Assembly: GCA_041395325.1 (NCBI GenBank)
Contig: JAWLAT010000015.1
Location: forward strand, 1 to 64,000
Origin: JAWLAT01 sp041395325
GTDB lineage: Bacteria > Pseudomonadota > Gammaproteobacteria > Xanthomonadales > SZUA-5
Direction of reading: 5' to 3'
Length of the DNA: 64,000 nt
The translations under genes and the position numbers were made by a program. This document shows positions 18,759-27,097 of the stretch, piece by piece. Positions within the stretch are counted from its first letter, which is position 1, and every line of letters begins with the position of its first letter. The notes beneath the pieces were generated by a model. That model made no database searches, had not been told where the DNA came from, and saw nothing but the letters and a program-made list of their open reading frames with translations.

Positions 18759-19550
18759 TTAGTCTGCCGTGAGCGGCTGCAACTCGTCCAGCACGAGCGG
18801 CACGCCCGCGCAGCGGACCAGCGCCAGGCGGCCGCAGTGGTCCTCGGTCAAGGCACTCAGGCTCTCGACCCAGTCACCGTCGTTGGCATAGACCAGCCCA
18901 TTGCGCTGCAGCAGCTCGGGATGGTGGACGTGCCCGCAGATCACCCCATCCAGACCCCGCCGACGGGCGTCGGCCAGCACCGCGCTGCGAAAACGTTCGA
19001 TGAAGGCCTCGGCGGCATTGGACTGCCGCTTGAGGAAAGTCGCCAGCGACCAGTAGGGCAGTCCCAGCCAGCCCCGGGCGCGATTGGTCCAGCGGTTGCC
19101 CATCAGGATCACATCGTGCAGCCATTCGCCGAGCTCTTCCTGCAGGCCGCCGAGGCGGACCTGGGTGTCGAACTCGTCGCCGTGGGTCACCAGCAATCGA
19201 CGACCATCGGCCGTGGTGTGAATGGCGCGACGACGAATTTTCCAATGCGCCAGCCAGCGACCAGCCCAGCCACGAATCGGCTCATCGTGATTGCCGGGCA
19301 CGTAGATCACCTCGGCACCGGCGCGGGCATGGCGATCGATCAGTGCCACCACCCGCTGCTCGGCCCGGCCGAAGCGTGATCGGTAGCGCGTCATCCACCA
19401 CAGATCGAAGACATCGCCGACCAGATACAGACGCTCGGTGCGGATCTGCTGGAGGAAGGTGGCAAGTGCGTCGACCTGGCAATTGGGCGAACCCAGATGC
19501 AGGTCGGAGATGAACAGCGATCTGACCGTGTACGGGGCGGGGCTACGCAT
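18759..19550 (-). CDS. UDP-2,3-diacylglucosamine diphosphatase-like metallophosphoesterase (COG2908)
   Basis: About 263 residues from the ATG at 19550; upstream in-frame sequence overlaps the acyltransferase gene and looks non-coding in this frame. The metallophosphoesterase motifs are in order: ISDLHLGS, VGDVFDLWW, VPGNHDE, VTHGDEFD and CGHVHHPE. COG2908 includes LpxH, which makes lipid X in lipid A synthesis. This member has the longer middle region of LpxH-like paralogues, so the substrate is unsure. It overlaps the upstream OlsF-like gene by eight bases, suggesting a shared role in envelope lipids. Confidence 0.85.
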   Translation of the reverse strand: MRSPAPYTVRSLFISDLHLGSPNCQVDALATFLQQIRTERLYLVGDVFDLWWMTRYRSRFGRAEQRVVALIDRHARAGAEVIYVPGNHDEPIRGWAGRWLAHWKIRRRAIHTTADGRRLLVTHGDEFDTQVRLGGLQEELGEWLHDVILMGNRWTNRARGWLGLPYWSLATFLKRQSNAAEAFIERFRSAVLADARRRGLDGVICGHVHHPELLQRNGLVYANDGDWVESLSALTEDHCGRLALVRCAGVPLVLDELQPLTAD

Positions 19551-21336
19551 CGGCAGTCTCCAGCTGGGTGGCGGATTGGGTGCTCGATGCGCCCGGGCCG
19601 GCTCTGCGGCCAGATCGGCCGGCGGGCAGCAGGCCTGCGTGCGGATCCCGGTCGATGTAGCGCGCCCGCTTGGCCGGCTTGATTCGCTGCAGGTCCAGCC
19701 ACAGCAGCCCATCGACACAATCGGCAAAATCCGGATCAACGCCGAAGGCCAGGAAGCGCGCGCCGCCCGGCTCACACAGCTCGGTGTATTGCTTGTACAG
19801 CGTGGGCACGCTGCAGCCCTGCTCGGCCAGCTGGGACTTGAGTGTGGTCAGCGCGCTTAGCCGGTCACTGCTGTCGATGCGCGGCGGCTCGCCGCCATAG
19901 CGAAACGGCCGTCGTGCCTGCGCGGCGTCGTTGAAGCCTTCGTCCGCACCGTGGAAGCAGTCGAACCAGGCCACCAACCGTTCGCGCGCTGGCAGCGGCA
20001 ACGCGGCGGAGATCGACACCGGGCCGAACAGCCAGCGAATCTGCGGATGGCGGCGCAGGTAGGCGCCGATGCCGAACCACAGGTACTCGAGGCTGCGCGA
20101 GTTCCAGTAGCGCGGCTGGACGAAGCTGCGCCCCAGTTCCAGCGCCTGCGGCAGGGACTGCTGCAACTGCGGTCCGAGCTGGAACAAGGTGGTGCTGTAG
20201 AAGCCGTCGACACCGTGCGAGGCCAGCAGGCGTGCGCCCACGCCCAGCCGGTAGGCACCGACCAGTTCCAGTCGCTGCGGATTCCATAGCAACAACTGCT
20301 CGTAGTGCGGATCGAAGCGATCCAGATCCCGCGCCTTGCCACTCCCCTCGCCAACGGCGCGGAAGGCGATTTCGCGCATGCGGCCGATCTCGGCCAGCAG
20401 CGGCGAATCCAGATCGCCCCGGCCCAGGCGAATCTCCTGACCATCGGGGGTGTGACCGAGCAACTCGGTCCGGCTGATGGCCTCCACCAGTGCGCGCAGG
20501 CAACCGGGGCGCGCGACGGTCTCCTCGCCGCTGTCGCGCAGTGCCTGTGGCAATTGATAGAGGCGCTGACGAATGCGCTTGCACTGTGCCTCGATGACGC
20601 CACGCTCGGCCTGCGGCGGCGGTGGCCGCTCCGGCCGGCCGACGCGCAACGGCAGCCGGGTCATGCGACCGCGGAACATCTGCCGCGGCAACAGCACTGT
20701 ACCCAGCGGCTTGGCCAGCATCGACAGGCCATAGAAGCCCAGACTGTTGCGGCCCCCCACGTGGATCGGCACGATCGGCGCCTGCGCGGCGGCGGCCAGC
20801 TTGAGAAATCCGGGATGCCAGCGGCCATCGCGGACACCGGCCAATCCCAGCCGCGACACCTCACCGGCCGGAAAGAGCAGCAGCACTTCACCTCGCTCCA
20901 GAGCGGCACGGGCTTCGCGCAGCGCACTCAGTGGGCTTCCTCGATGCAGCACCGGAACCGGCAGCAGCAAGGGCCGCAAGGGTTCGAGCTGCATCAGCCA
21001 GTCGTTGGCCAGCACCTTCAGATCGCGGCGGCATTCACCGATGAACTGGATCAGCGCCAGCGCATCGAGTGCGCCCAGGGGATGATTGGCCACCACCACC
21101 AGCGGGCCGCTGCTGGGCAGCCGGTCGCGTTCGATGTGGTCGACCTCAAAGCGACAATCGAGAAAGCGCAGACCCTGTTCGACAAAGGCGAAGGGAGACA
21201 GGTGTGCGTTGGCGCGAACGAAATCGGCCGCGGTATCGAGCCGCGCCGCACGAGCCAGTGAGCGACCCAGGCCGGCCCGAGCGGCCGACCACCACAGCGG
21301 CGGTGTCGCCACCGCCGGCAAGCGCATTCCGAGCAT
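19543..21336 (-). CDS. Bifunctional acyltransferase, OlsF-like (PlsC domain plus GNAT/OlsB-like domain)
   Basis: About 597 residues from the ATG at 21336, supported by a GAAGG ribosome site eight bases upstream; the frame is open to 21480. The N-terminal half is a PlsC/LPLAT domain with NHPLGALD and LLLFPAGEVSR. The C-terminal half resembles the OlsB/haemolysin-type GNAT domain, with MREIAFRAVGEGSG, LELVGAYRLG and SLEYLWFGIGAYLR. In OlsF the N-terminal domain performs the O-acyl step and the C-terminal domain the N-acyl step, together making ornithine lipid; the order here is the same. Inference: it makes an aminolipid such as ornithine lipid. Confidence 0.82.
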   Translation of the reverse strand: MLGMRLPAVATPPLWWSAARAGLGRSLARAARLDTAADFVRANAHLSPFAFVEQGLRFLDCRFEVDHIERDRLPSSGPLVVVANHPLGALDALALIQFIGECRRDLKVLANDWLMQLEPLRPLLLPVPVLHRGSPLSALREARAALERGEVLLLFPAGEVSRLGLAGVRDGRWHPGFLKLAAAAQAPIVPIHVGGRNSLGFYGLSMLAKPLGTVLLPRQMFRGRMTRLPLRVGRPERPPPPQAERGVIEAQCKRIRQRLYQLPQALRDSGEETVARPGCLRALVEAISRTELLGHTPDGQEIRLGRGDLDSPLLAEIGRMREIAFRAVGEGSGKARDLDRFDPHYEQLLLWNPQRLELVGAYRLGVGARLLASHGVDGFYSTTLFQLGPQLQQSLPQALELGRSFVQPRYWNSRSLEYLWFGIGAYLRRHPQIRWLFGPVSISAALPLPARERLVAWFDCFHGADEGFNDAAQARRPFRYGGEPPRIDSSDRLSALTTLKSQLAEQGCSVPTLYKQYTELCEPGGARFLAFGVDPDFADCVDGLLWLDLQRIKPAKRARYIDRDPHAGLLPAGRSGRRAGPGASSTQSATQLETADA

Positions 21337-21554
21337 TGCAGCCGCCTTCGTGCAGAACTGCGCCAAGGCTGCGACCGGCAGGCAACGATGCGATGGCGGA
21401 CAGGCGACGAAACGATGGCAGAAGGCCGCTTTCGTCATGTGACTGTCAAGCGGACAGCGCACCTCTCCGGTCGCGACCAAAACCGGCGACGCCGAACGCA
21501 GTCCCGCGGCTGAATGCCCACGCCGCTGACGATGAACCGCACCGGCTCTGCGTG

Positions 21555-21611
21555 TATGATCCGCGCCCTGTCAAGCGATTCATCGCTTCATCTCGACACA
21601 AGGATATTTCA
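21555..21611 (+). promoter_or_regulatory. metK leader with -10-like box and short hairpin
   Basis: A TATGAT box at 21555-21560 lies upstream of a short leader. The leader contains AAGCGATTCATCGCTT (about 21573-21588), a six-base stem with a four-base loop, then an AAGGA ribosome site at 21599-21603 before metK. No good -35 box or known SAM/SAH riboswitch consensus is visible. The hairpin may tune translation, but this is a guess. Confidence 0.3.
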
Positions 21612-22814
21612 ATGAGCGCCTACCTGTTCACCTCCGAGTCGGTGTCCGAGGGTCATCCGGACAAGGTTGCCGATCAGATCTCCGACGCCGTGCTGGACGC
21701 GATCCTGGCCGAAGACAAGGCCGCTCGCGTGGCCTGCGAGACCATGGTCAAGACGGGCGTGGCGATCGTCGCCGGCGAGATCACGACCAACGCCTGGATC
21801 GACCTGGAAGAACTGGTGCGCAAGGTCATCAACGACATCGGCTACACCTCCTCGGCGGTGGGCTTCGATGGCAGCACCTGCGGCGTGCTCAATCTGATTG
21901 GCAAGCAAAGCCCGGACATCGCCCAGGGCGTGGATCGCAAGAAGCCCGAGGAACAGGGTGCCGGTGACCAGGGCCTGATGTTCGGCTACGCCTGCAACGA
22001 GGCCCCGGAATACATGCCGGCGCCGATCTACTACTCGCATCGGCTGGTCGAACAGCAGGCCAAGGTGCGCAAGCAGAAGAACTCGCCGCTGCCCTGGCTG
22101 CGCCCGGACGCCAAGAGCCAGGTCACGCTGCGCTATGACAACGGCAAGATCGAGGGCATCGATGCCGTCGTGCTGTCGACCCAGCACGATCCGGGCGTCA
22201 AGGCCAAGGAGATTTACGACGGCGTCTACGAGCACGTCCTGGTGCCGGTTCTGCCCGCCAAGTGGCTCAAGGGCCTGAGCAAGAAGCAGATCCACATCAA
22301 CCCCACTGGCAAGTTCGAGATCGGCGGACCGGTCGGTGACTGCGGTCTGACCGGCCGCAAGATCATCGTTGACACCTATGGCGGCATGGCCCGTCACGGT
22401 GGCGGCGCCTTCTCCGGCAAGGATCCGTCCAAGGTCGATCGCTCGGCCGCCTACGCCTGTCGTTATGTGGCCAAGAACATCGTCGCCGCCGGCCTGGCCG
22501 ACCGCTGCGAGATTCAGGTCAGCTACGCCATCGGCGTGGCCGAACCCACCTCGATCTCGGTGACCACTTTCGGCACGGGCAAGATTGCCGATGCGGCGCT
22601 GGAGAAGCTGATCCGCGCCCACTTCGACCTGCGTCCCTACGGCATCCTGCAGATGCTCGACCTGATTCACCCGATGTATCAACGCACCGCGGCCTACGGC
22701 CATTTCGGTCGCAAGCCGGTCACGGTCAAGGGCAAGAACGGCGACTACACGGCCTTCTCCTGGGAGAAGACCGACAAGGCCGCCGAACTGAAGGCCGCGG
22801 CGAAGGGTCTGTAG
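21612..22814 (+). CDS. metK: S-adenosylmethionine synthase
   Basis: 400 residues from the ATG at 21612 after an AAGGA ribosome site. The start MSAYLFTSESVSEGHPDK carries the ATP-binding His. Signature segments GAGDQGLMFGYA and GGGAFSGKDPSKVDRS are intact. The enzyme joins methionine and ATP to form SAM, the universal methyl donor. A gene-end hairpin follows at 22830-22860. Confidence 0.98.
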   Translation: MSAYLFTSESVSEGHPDKVADQISDAVLDAILAEDKAARVACETMVKTGVAIVAGEITTNAWIDLEELVRKVINDIGYTSSAVGFDGSTCGVLNLIGKQSPDIAQGVDRKKPEEQGAGDQGLMFGYACNEAPEYMPAPIYYSHRLVEQQAKVRKQKNSPLPWLRPDAKSQVTLRYDNGKIEGIDAVVLSTQHDPGVKAKEIYDGVYEHVLVPVLPAKWLKGLSKKQIHINPTGKFEIGGPVGDCGLTGRKIIVDTYGGMARHGGGAFSGKDPSKVDRSAAYACRYVAKNIVAAGLADRCEIQVSYAIGVAEPTSISVTTFGTGKIADAALEKLIRAHFDLRPYGILQMLDLIHPMYQRTAAYGHFGRKPVTVKGKNGDYTAFSWEKTDKAAELKAAAKGL

Positions 22815-22829
22815 TACGGGAACGACGCC

Positions 22830-22860
22830 ATCGACCAGGCCGGCCACCGGCCTGGTCGAT
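22830..22860. terminator. Strong hairpin between metK and the convergent gene
   Basis: A perfect 14-base-pair inverted repeat with a three-base loop (ATCGACCAGGCCGG, CCA, then its complement). It sits 16 bases after the metK stop and 12 bases after the convergent gene's stop, so it can serve both directions. There is no long T tract. Confidence 0.75.
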
Positions 22861-22871
22861 GCAGTCTGAAA

Positions 22872-23516
22872 TCAGCGACGGCGAGGCAATGCCGTCACCT
22901 TGGTCGAATGCCAGTCCAGCCGCAGGCGCCAGACTGGCACCAGCCAACTCCAGTGACGCAAGCGACCGGCCTGCAGCGCCTGCAGGTACAGCGGCGTGGT
23001 GTCGCGATCCAGCCAGGCACCGGGACGCCCCAGTCGGCGCAGATAAATGCGCAGCAGCAGCCGGATAGAAGGCTCGCACAGATTGCTGAAGGGATACATC
23101 GCGTGCAGCCCGCCTTCCAGTTGGGCCAGCCACTCGATCAGCGGCTCGGTGCCCTTGATCAGCCGCTGCAAGCGCGTGAATGGGCGCAGATGGGCATCGA
23201 CCCTTTCGGCCATCGCCGGCAGCGGTGGCAGCAACTGGCCGCCCGGCAGCTGCAGGCCAATGACCCGCCAGCCGCCCAGATGCGGCAGTTCGCGTCGGCA
23301 CAGCGCCTGCTGCAGATCCAGCAGCAACGCAGCATCAAAGGCACGATCGTCGAAGTCGCCACGGTCGATCGATGCCTGCAGCAGCGCTTGCTCCAGCGCC
23401 ACGCTGCGCCAGATGGCGTCACCCGACGCAGGTGCGGCCGACACCGCAGCCAGTACCGGCTTTTGTGCCAGTTGACCGCTCCCGAATTTCCCTTCCCCCA
23501 GCTGTCCGCCCTGCAT
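22872..23516 (-). CDS. Fic-like-fold protein lacking the canonical HPFxxGNGR motif
   Basis: 214 residues from the ATG at 23516, with AAGGG seven bases upstream. The layout resembles a Fic domain: a helix LLLDLQQALCRRELP, a WRVIGLQLPGG strand pair, PPLPAMAERVDAHLR, a GTEPLIEWLAQLEGGLHAMYPF helix, then EPSIRLLLRIYLRRLGRPG. Where Fic proteins have HPFxDGNGRxxR, this has YPFSNLCEPSIRL, so the catalytic His and the GNGR loop are gone. It is probably a Fic relative without AMPylation activity, or a distinct family. It is convergent with metK. Confidence 0.5.
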   Translation of the reverse strand: MQGGQLGEGKFGSGQLAQKPVLAAVSAAPASGDAIWRSVALEQALLQASIDRGDFDDRAFDAALLLDLQQALCRRELPHLGGWRVIGLQLPGGQLLPPLPAMAERVDAHLRPFTRLQRLIKGTEPLIEWLAQLEGGLHAMYPFSNLCEPSIRLLLRIYLRRLGRPGAWLDRDTTPLYLQALQAGRLRHWSWLVPVWRLRLDWHSTKVTALPRRR

Positions 23517-23885
23517 CGCTCATCCCTTCGCTTTGCCACGTCGAGGGCAAGTGACGCCAACGCGGCAGATGTCGCACCGGAATTGCCATGACCAGCACCC
23601 CATTGGTCGGACACCAGCTCGATCGGAAACAGGCCGCACGGAAGGCGCCGAAGGCCATGACCTGCGCTGAAGGGCAAGGTGACTGACGCCGCTGGCGGGC
23701 CCATCTCCGAAGGGTTGCGGCCCGGATCGCCCGCAGCCGCGTTGGATTTGATGCGCCGTCGTACGACTACGCATTGCCGAAATGACGCCTTGCTGCCAAC
23801 GATCTGGGTCACAACGCGACACACGCGACTTGTTCAGAGGGTCCCTAGTAAAGTGCAGGCCCCGACAGTCTGGCCCACGCCTTTC
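23517..23885. other. 369-base intergenic region upstream of the PLD gene
   Basis: The region lies between divergently transcribed genes, so it should hold promoters for both. No clear -35/-10 pair was identified. The PLD reading frame stays open back to 23679, but that part does not look like conserved protein. No peptide resembling a lasso precursor was seen. Confidence 0.4.
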
Positions 23886-25484
23886 GTGCGACCACCCGAT
23901 CACGCCAATTCGTCCACCGTCGCTCCGCGAAGCTTGTTGCGCTGGACGATCGTGCTGTGGGCGGGCTGGCTGCTGCTGGGTTGCTCGGCCCATCGGCCGG
24001 GACTGGTGCGCGAGTACAGCTATGCCTATCCACCGGCCGAGTTCGGCACCGTCGCCGCCCGGGTCGGCCCGCTGCTGCCGGATGATCGGATCAGCTCTGG
24101 CCTGCGCCTGGTCCCCGGCGGCATCGACGCCTTCGCGCTGCGCGCCATCAGTGCCGAAAACGCGGCGCTGAGTCTGGATCTGCAGTACTACATCTGGCGC
24201 GACGATCTGACCGGTCAGCTGCTGTCCTACGAGGTGATGGCGGCCGCCGATCGCGGCGTGCGAGTACGCCTGCTGATCGATGATCTGGATGCCCGCGGCA
24301 AGTCGCAGATGCTGGCCAGCCTGGACCTGCACCCGAATATCGAGGTGCGCGTGTTCAACCCCTGGTTCACCCGGCGTGGCTGGATCCGCACGTCGATCGA
24401 GTTCCTGGCCCGCGGCAGTCGGGTCAATCGGCGCATGCACAACAAGCTGTGGCTGGTCGACACCCGCATCGCCCTGATCGGCGGGCGCAACATCGGCGAC
24501 GAGTATTTCGATGCCAGCCCGGACGTCAATTTCGAGGATCTGGATCTGGTCATTGCCGGACAGCTGGTCGCCGATGCGGCCGAGCAGTTCGACCGCTACT
24601 GGAACGACGCGCTGGCGATCCCGGTCAGCTATGTCCGCGGTCTGCGCAAGAGCAAGATCGAAGACCTGCAGCAATTGCGTGAGCGACTGACCAGCACCTG
24701 GAGCGAAGCACAGCAAAGCACCTATGTGCGGCGCATGCGCGAAGCCGCCGTGCTGCAGGACATCCTCTCCGGACGCACCGCACCGGTCGTGACCCAGCGG
24801 GCGCGGCTGCTGGTCGATGACCCACGCAAGGCCGATCCGGATGCCAAGGACATCGAGCCTGGCGTGCGCGAAGCCCTGCTCGCGGCGATGCACGGCGGCG
24901 AAAAGACGGTGCAGGTGATCTCGCCCTATTTCGTCCCCGGCCGCAACGGCACCGAGGGCCTGTTGGATCTGGAGCGTACGGGCGTGGAGGTCGAGGTCCT
25001 GACCAATTCCCTCGACGCCACCGATGTGGCCTTTGTGCACTCCGGCTACATCCGCTATCGCCGGCCGCTGCTGGAAGGCGGGGTGCAGCTGTACGAGCTG
25101 AAACCGAACTTCGAGCCGGGTGCCGATCGACAGCGCCTGGGTCTGGGTTCCTCCAAGGCCAGCCTGCACACCAAGGCGGCGATCATCGATGACCGCTCGG
25201 TGTTCGTCGGTTCCTTCAATCTGGACCCGCGCTCGGCTCGACTCAATTGTGAGATGGGCGTGCTGCTGGACAGCCGCGAACTGGCCCGGCATCTGGCCGA
25301 GGTGTTCGACGGCAGCACCGATCCCAGCCGCGCCTACGAGGTGCAGTTGGACGACAAGGAACGAATGATCTGGGTCGAGGGCAGCGAGGACGAGCCTGTG
25401 ATCCATCGGCATGAGCCGGCCGGTCTGCTGCGACGTGCACTGACGCAGATCATCCGCTGGTTGCCGATCGAGCCACTGCTGTAG
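23886..25484 (+). CDS. Phospholipase D-family lipoprotein, cardiolipin synthase C-like
   Basis: About 532 residues if it starts at the GTG at 23886; TTG codons at 23934 and 23937 are alternatives and there is no strong ribosome site. A hydrophobic segment ends LLLGCSAH, a lipobox, so it is likely a lipoprotein. Two HKD motifs are present: HNKLWLVD with GGRNIGDEY, and HTKAAIIDD with GSFNLDPRS. This pair and the IDAFALRAISAENA start are typical of ClsC/YmdC-type enzymes that make cardiolipin by phosphatidyl transfer. It precedes the HprK-like gene by 43 bases and may share its transcript. Confidence 0.88.
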   Translation: MRPPDHANSSTVAPRSLLRWTIVLWAGWLLLGCSAHRPGLVREYSYAYPPAEFGTVAARVGPLLPDDRISSGLRLVPGGIDAFALRAISAENAALSLDLQYYIWRDDLTGQLLSYEVMAAADRGVRVRLLIDDLDARGKSQMLASLDLHPNIEVRVFNPWFTRRGWIRTSIEFLARGSRVNRRMHNKLWLVDTRIALIGGRNIGDEYFDASPDVNFEDLDLVIAGQLVADAAEQFDRYWNDALAIPVSYVRGLRKSKIEDLQQLRERLTSTWSEAQQSTYVRRMREAAVLQDILSGRTAPVVTQRARLLVDDPRKADPDAKDIEPGVREALLAAMHGGEKTVQVISPYFVPGRNGTEGLLDLERTGVEVEVLTNSLDATDVAFVHSGYIRYRRPLLEGGVQLYELKPNFEPGADRQRLGLGSSKASLHTKAAIIDDRSVFVGSFNLDPRSARLNCEMGVLLDSRELARHLAEVFDGSTDPSRAYEVQLDDKERMIWVEGSEDEPVIHRHEPAGLLRRALTQIIRWLPIEPLL

Positions 25485-25527
25485 CCAGTCTGGTGCAGCC
25501 CACCCAGCCTTCGCCTACCATCTCGCC

Positions 25528-26409
25528 ATGGCCGCACCCTCGCCCCACGTTATTGCCCTGATCGGCCCCAATCCGCCGCGAACGATGCGTCCGTGGTTGC
25601 GACGCGAGCATGGTTTGCGCTGGTGGCCACGGCAGGATGCCGAGGACGAGCCGGCCTTTGAAACGATCGAGTCCGTGAACGGTGAGGCGAGTCTGGCCGA
25701 GCAGCCGTGCCGTTTCCAGGCGCGCTACGGTGAACGCTGGATCGAGCTGATCATCGAATACGAAGGTCGCTGGCGCTTCCTGCTCGATGCCGGGGGGCGC
25801 AGCATCCGCTTGCTTGACGGTGACTGGCCGCCCGCCACCGTCGTGCTGGGACCACCGCTGCTGCTGGCCCAGGCGCTCGCCGGGCGCTTCTGTCTGCACG
25901 CCAGCGCGATCGCCGGCGCCAACGCGCAGGCCTGGCTGTTCAGCGCCGCCTCCGGCACCGGCAAGTCGACCCTGGCGGCGGCGGCCACCACGATCGGCTG
26001 GCAGCGTCTGTGTGACGACCTGGCCCCGCTGTGGCTGAGCGGTGCAGACGTCATGCCCTGGCTGTTGCCGCGGATCCCGCAGCTCAAGTTGGGCGCCTCG
26101 GCTGCTGCGCCACCACCAGCGGTTCGTTGCGCGGCGCTGGTGCAACTGGCGCGAGGCAGTGAGACCGATTGGTCAGTCTTGCCGGATGCCGAGCGGCTGC
26201 CACTGTTGCTCGGTGGCACGGTGGCCAGTCGCCTGTTCGATCAGCGTCTGGCTGCGCGCCACCTGGATTGGGCCAGTCGGCTGGCCAGTCGCCAGGGTGG
26301 ACTGGCGCTGTGGCGATTGACGCTGGCCGAGTCCCAGGCTGATCCGGTGTCGGTGGCACTGGACGCGTTGCGCGCACTGCCCGAAGCGACACTGTGCGAT
26401 GTTGGCTGA
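25528..26409 (+). CDS. HPr kinase-like ATPase of a lasso-peptide/PqqD-type cluster
   Basis: 293 residues. The P-loop is SGTGKSTL (Ser142 onward), followed by LCDDLAPLW (Asp163-Asp164) and RIPQLKLG, the pattern of HprK-like kinases found beside lasso-peptide B proteins and in HprK-rel-A systems. These kinases are thought to phosphorylate a partner peptide or a C-terminal Ser; some lasso peptides are tailored this way. The next gene starts inside its last codons (11-base overlap), so the three genes are translated together. Confidence 0.8.
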   Translation: MAAPSPHVIALIGPNPPRTMRPWLRREHGLRWWPRQDAEDEPAFETIESVNGEASLAEQPCRFQARYGERWIELIIEYEGRWRFLLDAGGRSIRLLDGDWPPATVVLGPPLLLAQALAGRFCLHASAIAGANAQAWLFSAASGTGKSTLAAAATTIGWQRLCDDLAPLWLSGADVMPWLLPRIPQLKLGASAAAPPPAVRCAALVQLARGSETDWSVLPDAERLPLLLGGTVASRLFDQRLAARHLDWASRLASRQGGLALWRLTLAESQADPVSVALDALRALPEATLCDVG

Positions 26410-26806
26410 ACCGGGCTGGCTGGAACTGCACCAAACGCTGCTGCAGCAGCGCTGGCGTCTGTGGCGCAGGGGTTTTGGCAGCACCGCCGCACCCTGGCTG
26501 AGCACCGCCGACAGCGAGGATTGGCCGGCCGCAGCGGCCACGCTGCGACGCCTGCGACGGGCCTCCCGCTGGAGCCGCAGTCATTGCTTGCCGCGCGCAC
26601 TGGCACTGCTGGTCTGCGCCGCACGACGCGGTCGAAGAGGGCAGCTGGTGCTCGGCACGCAGCGGCGCGACGGTCAGTTGAGGGCACATGCGTGGGTGCG
26701 CTTCGGCAGCGTCGAGTACGGCGCAGATGCACCGGCGGATGGTGCCTTCCTGCCCTTCCCGCAACCGCTGGACTCCGCAGCCTCCAGACAGGAACCCTTG
26801 CGATGA
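26399..26806 (+). CDS. Lasso-peptide B2-like transglutaminase-fold protease
   Basis: 135 residues. The Cys-His pair of the transglutaminase-like fold is visible: SHCLPRALALLVC (Cys63) and LRAHAWVRFG (His97). In lasso-peptide pathways B2 removes the leader from the precursor after B1 (a PqqD-like protein) recognises it. It overlaps the HprK-like gene by 11 bases and the PqqD-like gene by four (ATGA at 26803). No precursor or asparagine-synthetase-like cyclase gene is nearby. Confidence 0.85.
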   Translation: MLAEPGWLELHQTLLQQRWRLWRRGFGSTAAPWLSTADSEDWPAAAATLRRLRRASRWSRSHCLPRALALLVCAARRGRRGQLVLGTQRRDGQLRAHAWVRFGSVEYGADAPADGAFLPFPQPLDSAASRQEPLR

Positions 26807-27072
26807 GCCAGCACTACGAAGCGTGTCCGGGCGTGGTTTGGCGGGCGCTGGATGACGGCCTGGTGCTGCTGGACAGCGCCCGCGGCCTGTACTTCGAACT
26901 CAATGCCAGTGCTCGGCAGATGTTCGAAGCCCTCTGCGCCGGCCAGCCTCGCAGCGAGCTGTTGGCCGGACTCAGCGAACGCTTCGACGTCGACCCGACC
27001 ACGCTGGCGCACGATTTCGATGCCCTCTGCCAGCAGCTGCTGCAACAGGGGCTGATCCGGCGCACCCCCTGA
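26803..27072 (+). CDS. PqqD-family peptide-binding protein (RRE, lasso B1-like)
   Basis: 89 residues. The sequence GLVLLDSARGLYFELNASAR then FDVDPTTLAHDFDALCQQL shows the winged-helix RRE pattern of PqqD and lasso B1 proteins: beta hairpin, 'Y.LN..A..' and a terminal helix. Such domains bind leader peptides and present them to modifying enzymes. It starts in the stop of the B2-like gene. Whether the client is a RiPP precursor or another peptide is unknown. Confidence 0.85.
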   Translation: MSQHYEACPGVVWRALDDGLVLLDSARGLYFELNASARQMFEALCAGQPRSELLAGLSERFDVDPTTLAHDFDALCQQLLQQGLIRRTP

Positions 27073-27097
27073 GGAGGGGCAGACTGCCACTCAGCCG

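Noticed and set aside
21481..21611. SAM or SAH riboswitch upstream of metK
   Set aside because: No match to known consensus elements could be recognised; only a short hairpin is visible.
23520..25412. 630-residue open frame opposite the PLD gene
   Set aside because: No recognisable domain, and the PLD frame has both HKD motifs. It is a shadow of GC-rich codons.
25485..25527. Lasso precursor between the PLD and HprK-like genes
   Set aside because: Only 43 bases, too short for a leader plus core, and no suitable start was seen.
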